Assembly (NCBI GenBank): GCA_030154025.1
Contig: JASKKT010000016.1
Span: 1 to 46,607 of the forward strand
Length of the DNA stretch: 46,607 nucleotides
Direction: 5' to 3'
Source of the DNA: Methanolobus sp.
GTDB taxonomy: Archaea; Halobacteriota; Methanosarcinia; Methanosarcinales; Methanosarcinaceae
Position numbers and translations under genes: made by a program. This document shows, one piece after another, positions 45,129 through 46,607 of this stretch. How positions within the stretch are numbered: the first letter of the stretch is position 1; each line of letters begins with the position of its first letter. Below the pieces are notes generated by a model that saw only the letters and a list, made by a program, of their open reading frames with translations, was not told where the DNA came from and made no database searches.

Positions 45129-46532
45129 ATGGCAACTGAACACATGTTGAGAATGGGAGACGGTAAGAGGATCTTCCTCACAAAAGAGCAGATCCTGGCA
45201 GACCTCAAAGAGGGTATGGCAGATGCTGTGGACCTCGGAAGCATTCCTGAACTGAGCGGCGATGAGCTGGACAAGCTCCTTGAGATCATTACAATGCCTG
45301 CAAGAATGGTAGGTGTTGAGCCAGGTAAGGAAGTTCCTGTGACTCACGATATCAGTACCATCAGGCTTGACGGTGACCAGGGTAACAGCGGTGTGGGTAT
45401 TCCTTCAAGCAGACTTGTTGGCTGCATGATGCACGAAAGGGCATTCGGTGCCGACTCAATGGAACTTGGTCACATCGACTACAGTTACAAGCCGGTAAAG
45501 CCAGTAGTGGCACAGGAAATGCAGGCAATGGAGGTCTGCCAGCAGAACATGATCATTCCTCTGCTCTACGGTGCCATGCCGAACATGGGTCTTTACTACA
45601 CTCCTGATGGTCCTTTCGAGAACCCCGGAGACCTCATGAAGGCCTTCAAGATCACAGAAGCACAGGAATCCATGGAACATGCAGCCAAGCACCTGACCAG
45701 GGACATTGTCTGGATCATGCAGAGGATGATGTCTGCGGGTGCCGATGGTGTTAACTTTGACACAATAGGTGCTGCAGGCGACGGTGACCTCTATGCTTCC
45801 CTCCATGCTATCGAGTCACTGAGAAAGCAGTACCCTGACATCTACATCGAGGCAGGCATGGCCGGTGAGCTTGTACTTGGTCTGCACGGCGAGATGGCTT
45901 ACGATGGCGTCACCCTTGCAGGACTGTGGCCACACCAGCAGGCTCCCCTTGTTGCAAAGGCAGGTGCCAACCTCTTCGGTCCTGTGGTCAACACCAACAC
46001 CAGCAAGAGCTTTGCATGGAACCTTGGTAGGGCTGTCACCTTCATCAAGGCAGCTGTCAAGGCCTCCCCGATCCCCTGCCATGTGAACATGGGAATGGGT
46101 GTGGGCGGTATCCCGATGCTGGAGACCCCGACTATTGATGCTGTATCAAGAGCCAGCAAGGCGATGGTCGAGATCGCTGGCGTCGATGGTATATAGATAG
46201 GGGTCGGCGACCCGATGGGTATGCCGATCACTCACATAATGACCTCCGGTATGAGCGGTATCAGGGCAGCAGGAGACCTTGTTGCAAGGATGGAAATGGC
46301 AAAGGGTATGCGCGTCGGTGACGCAAAGAACTATGTTGCCAAGAAGCTCGGTGTCTCAACACTTGACCTCAGCGATGAGTATGTGATGAGGGACCTCAGG
46401 GAAGAGCTGGGCATCGGTGTCATAACATCAGTTGCAGGAGCTCCGAAGGGAATTGCAGCCAAGATGAACATCGAGAAACTGCTGGACCTCAAGATCAACT
46501 GCTGTGAGAAGTTCAGGCAGAAGATCAAGTAA
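45129..46532 (+). CDS. mtbB: Dimethylamine methyltransferase MtbB, pyrrolysine-containing
   Basis: MtbB demethylates dimethylamine and methylates MtbC. The full frame is 467 residues with UAG at 46194-46196 read as pyrrolysine 356, the same length and position I recall for M. barkeri MtbB. Sequence runs on across the amber: VEIAGVDGI before it, [19 protein letters not shown] after it. Family segments are [20 protein letters not shown] and [30 protein letters not shown] precedes ATG 45129. The 3' part alone has ATGs, so automatic callers may wrongly split it. Confidence 0.98.
46194..46196 (+). other. Pyrrolysine codon (UAG) in mtbB
   Basis: This in-frame amber codon at residue 356 lies between GGTATA and ATAGGGGTC. 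Downstream, 111 residues of MtbB follow before UAA 46530-46532. Confidence 0.97.
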
Positions 46533-46567
46533 TGTCTTAGCCACGTGAGATTAGCGACTATGGACTA

Positions 46568-46607
46568 TGCCTTGTAAAATCAAGGCATTTTCCTTTTCAA
46601 GGAAAAT
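46568..46607 (+). terminator. Double hairpin terminator after mtbB
   Basis: TGCCTTG, a 6-nt loop and CAAGGCA form a 7-bp stem followed by TTTT (46568-46591). A second perfect stem, ATTTTCCTT/AAGGAAAAT with a 3-nt loop, follows at 46587-46607 and shares one base with the first. It is likely the end of the mtbCB transcript. Confidence 0.6.

Noticed and set aside
46215-46532. Separate 105-codon gene after mtbB
   Set aside because: It is the C-terminal part of MtbB in the same frame, beyond the pyrrolysine codon.

Overview
The window is chromosomal DNA of a methylotrophic methanogenic archaeon of the family Methanosarcinaceae. Ftr, MfnA, an archaeal Orc1/Cdc6, the DP1 subunit of polymerase D, full-length PylS and Pyl-containing methylamine methyltransferases together allow little else. 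Gene order differs from what I recall of Methanosarcina, so a relative such as Methanolobus or Methanomethylovorans is possible, but the species cannot be fixed from the sequence alone.

Layout. 1-3.7 kb: a short TetR repressor divergent from a ferredoxin-type aldo/keto reductase, a SAM methyltransferase, a gene remnant and a DUF4346-like protein. 3.8-5.9 kb: cysteine synthesis (cysE-cysK). cysK appears to start at AUA. 6-13.1 kb: a GNAT enzyme, DNA polymerase IV overlapping a K+-channel gene, a PAS/GAF histidine kinase and two membrane proteins. 13.2-18.7 kb: ftr, a transglutaminase-like protein, TraB, a site-2 protease and mfnA. 18.7-23 kb: a replication-origin region with four ORB-like repeats beside orc1/cdc6, then signal peptidase I and DP1. 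23-28.9 kb: the operon pylS-pylB-pylC-pylD-ramA on the minus strand. 29-32 kb: a response regulator and a Cache/HAMP histidine kinase. 32.6-39.5 kb: two paralogous hydantoinase/oxoprolinase-type ATPases flanking tRNA-Pyl (pylT) and a PAS/GAF sensor that lacks a kinase domain. 40-46.5 kb: the methylamine genes mttB(Pyl)-mttC, mttP with two small genes, and mtbC-mtbB(Pyl).

How it fits together. MttB and MtbB each contain one in-frame amber codon, at residues 334 and 356, that must be read as pyrrolysine. PylB, PylC and PylD make pyrrolysine, PylS charges it onto tRNA-Pyl, and RamA reductively activates the corrinoid proteins MttC and MtbC that accept the methyl groups. MttP and a 49-residue membrane protein probably handle trimethylamine uptake. 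Almost the whole trimethylamine/dimethylamine toolkit therefore lies within 24 kb.

The points most worth a second look are these: pylT lies 5.7 kb from pylS between hydantoinase-family ATPases; ramA sits at the end of the pyl operon; pylD ends in a tandem UAG-UAA; cysK has an AUA start; mttB has a 22-codon leader ORF; and a TTAACGGYGTTAACAT motif precedes both cysE and the second hydantoinase-like gene.
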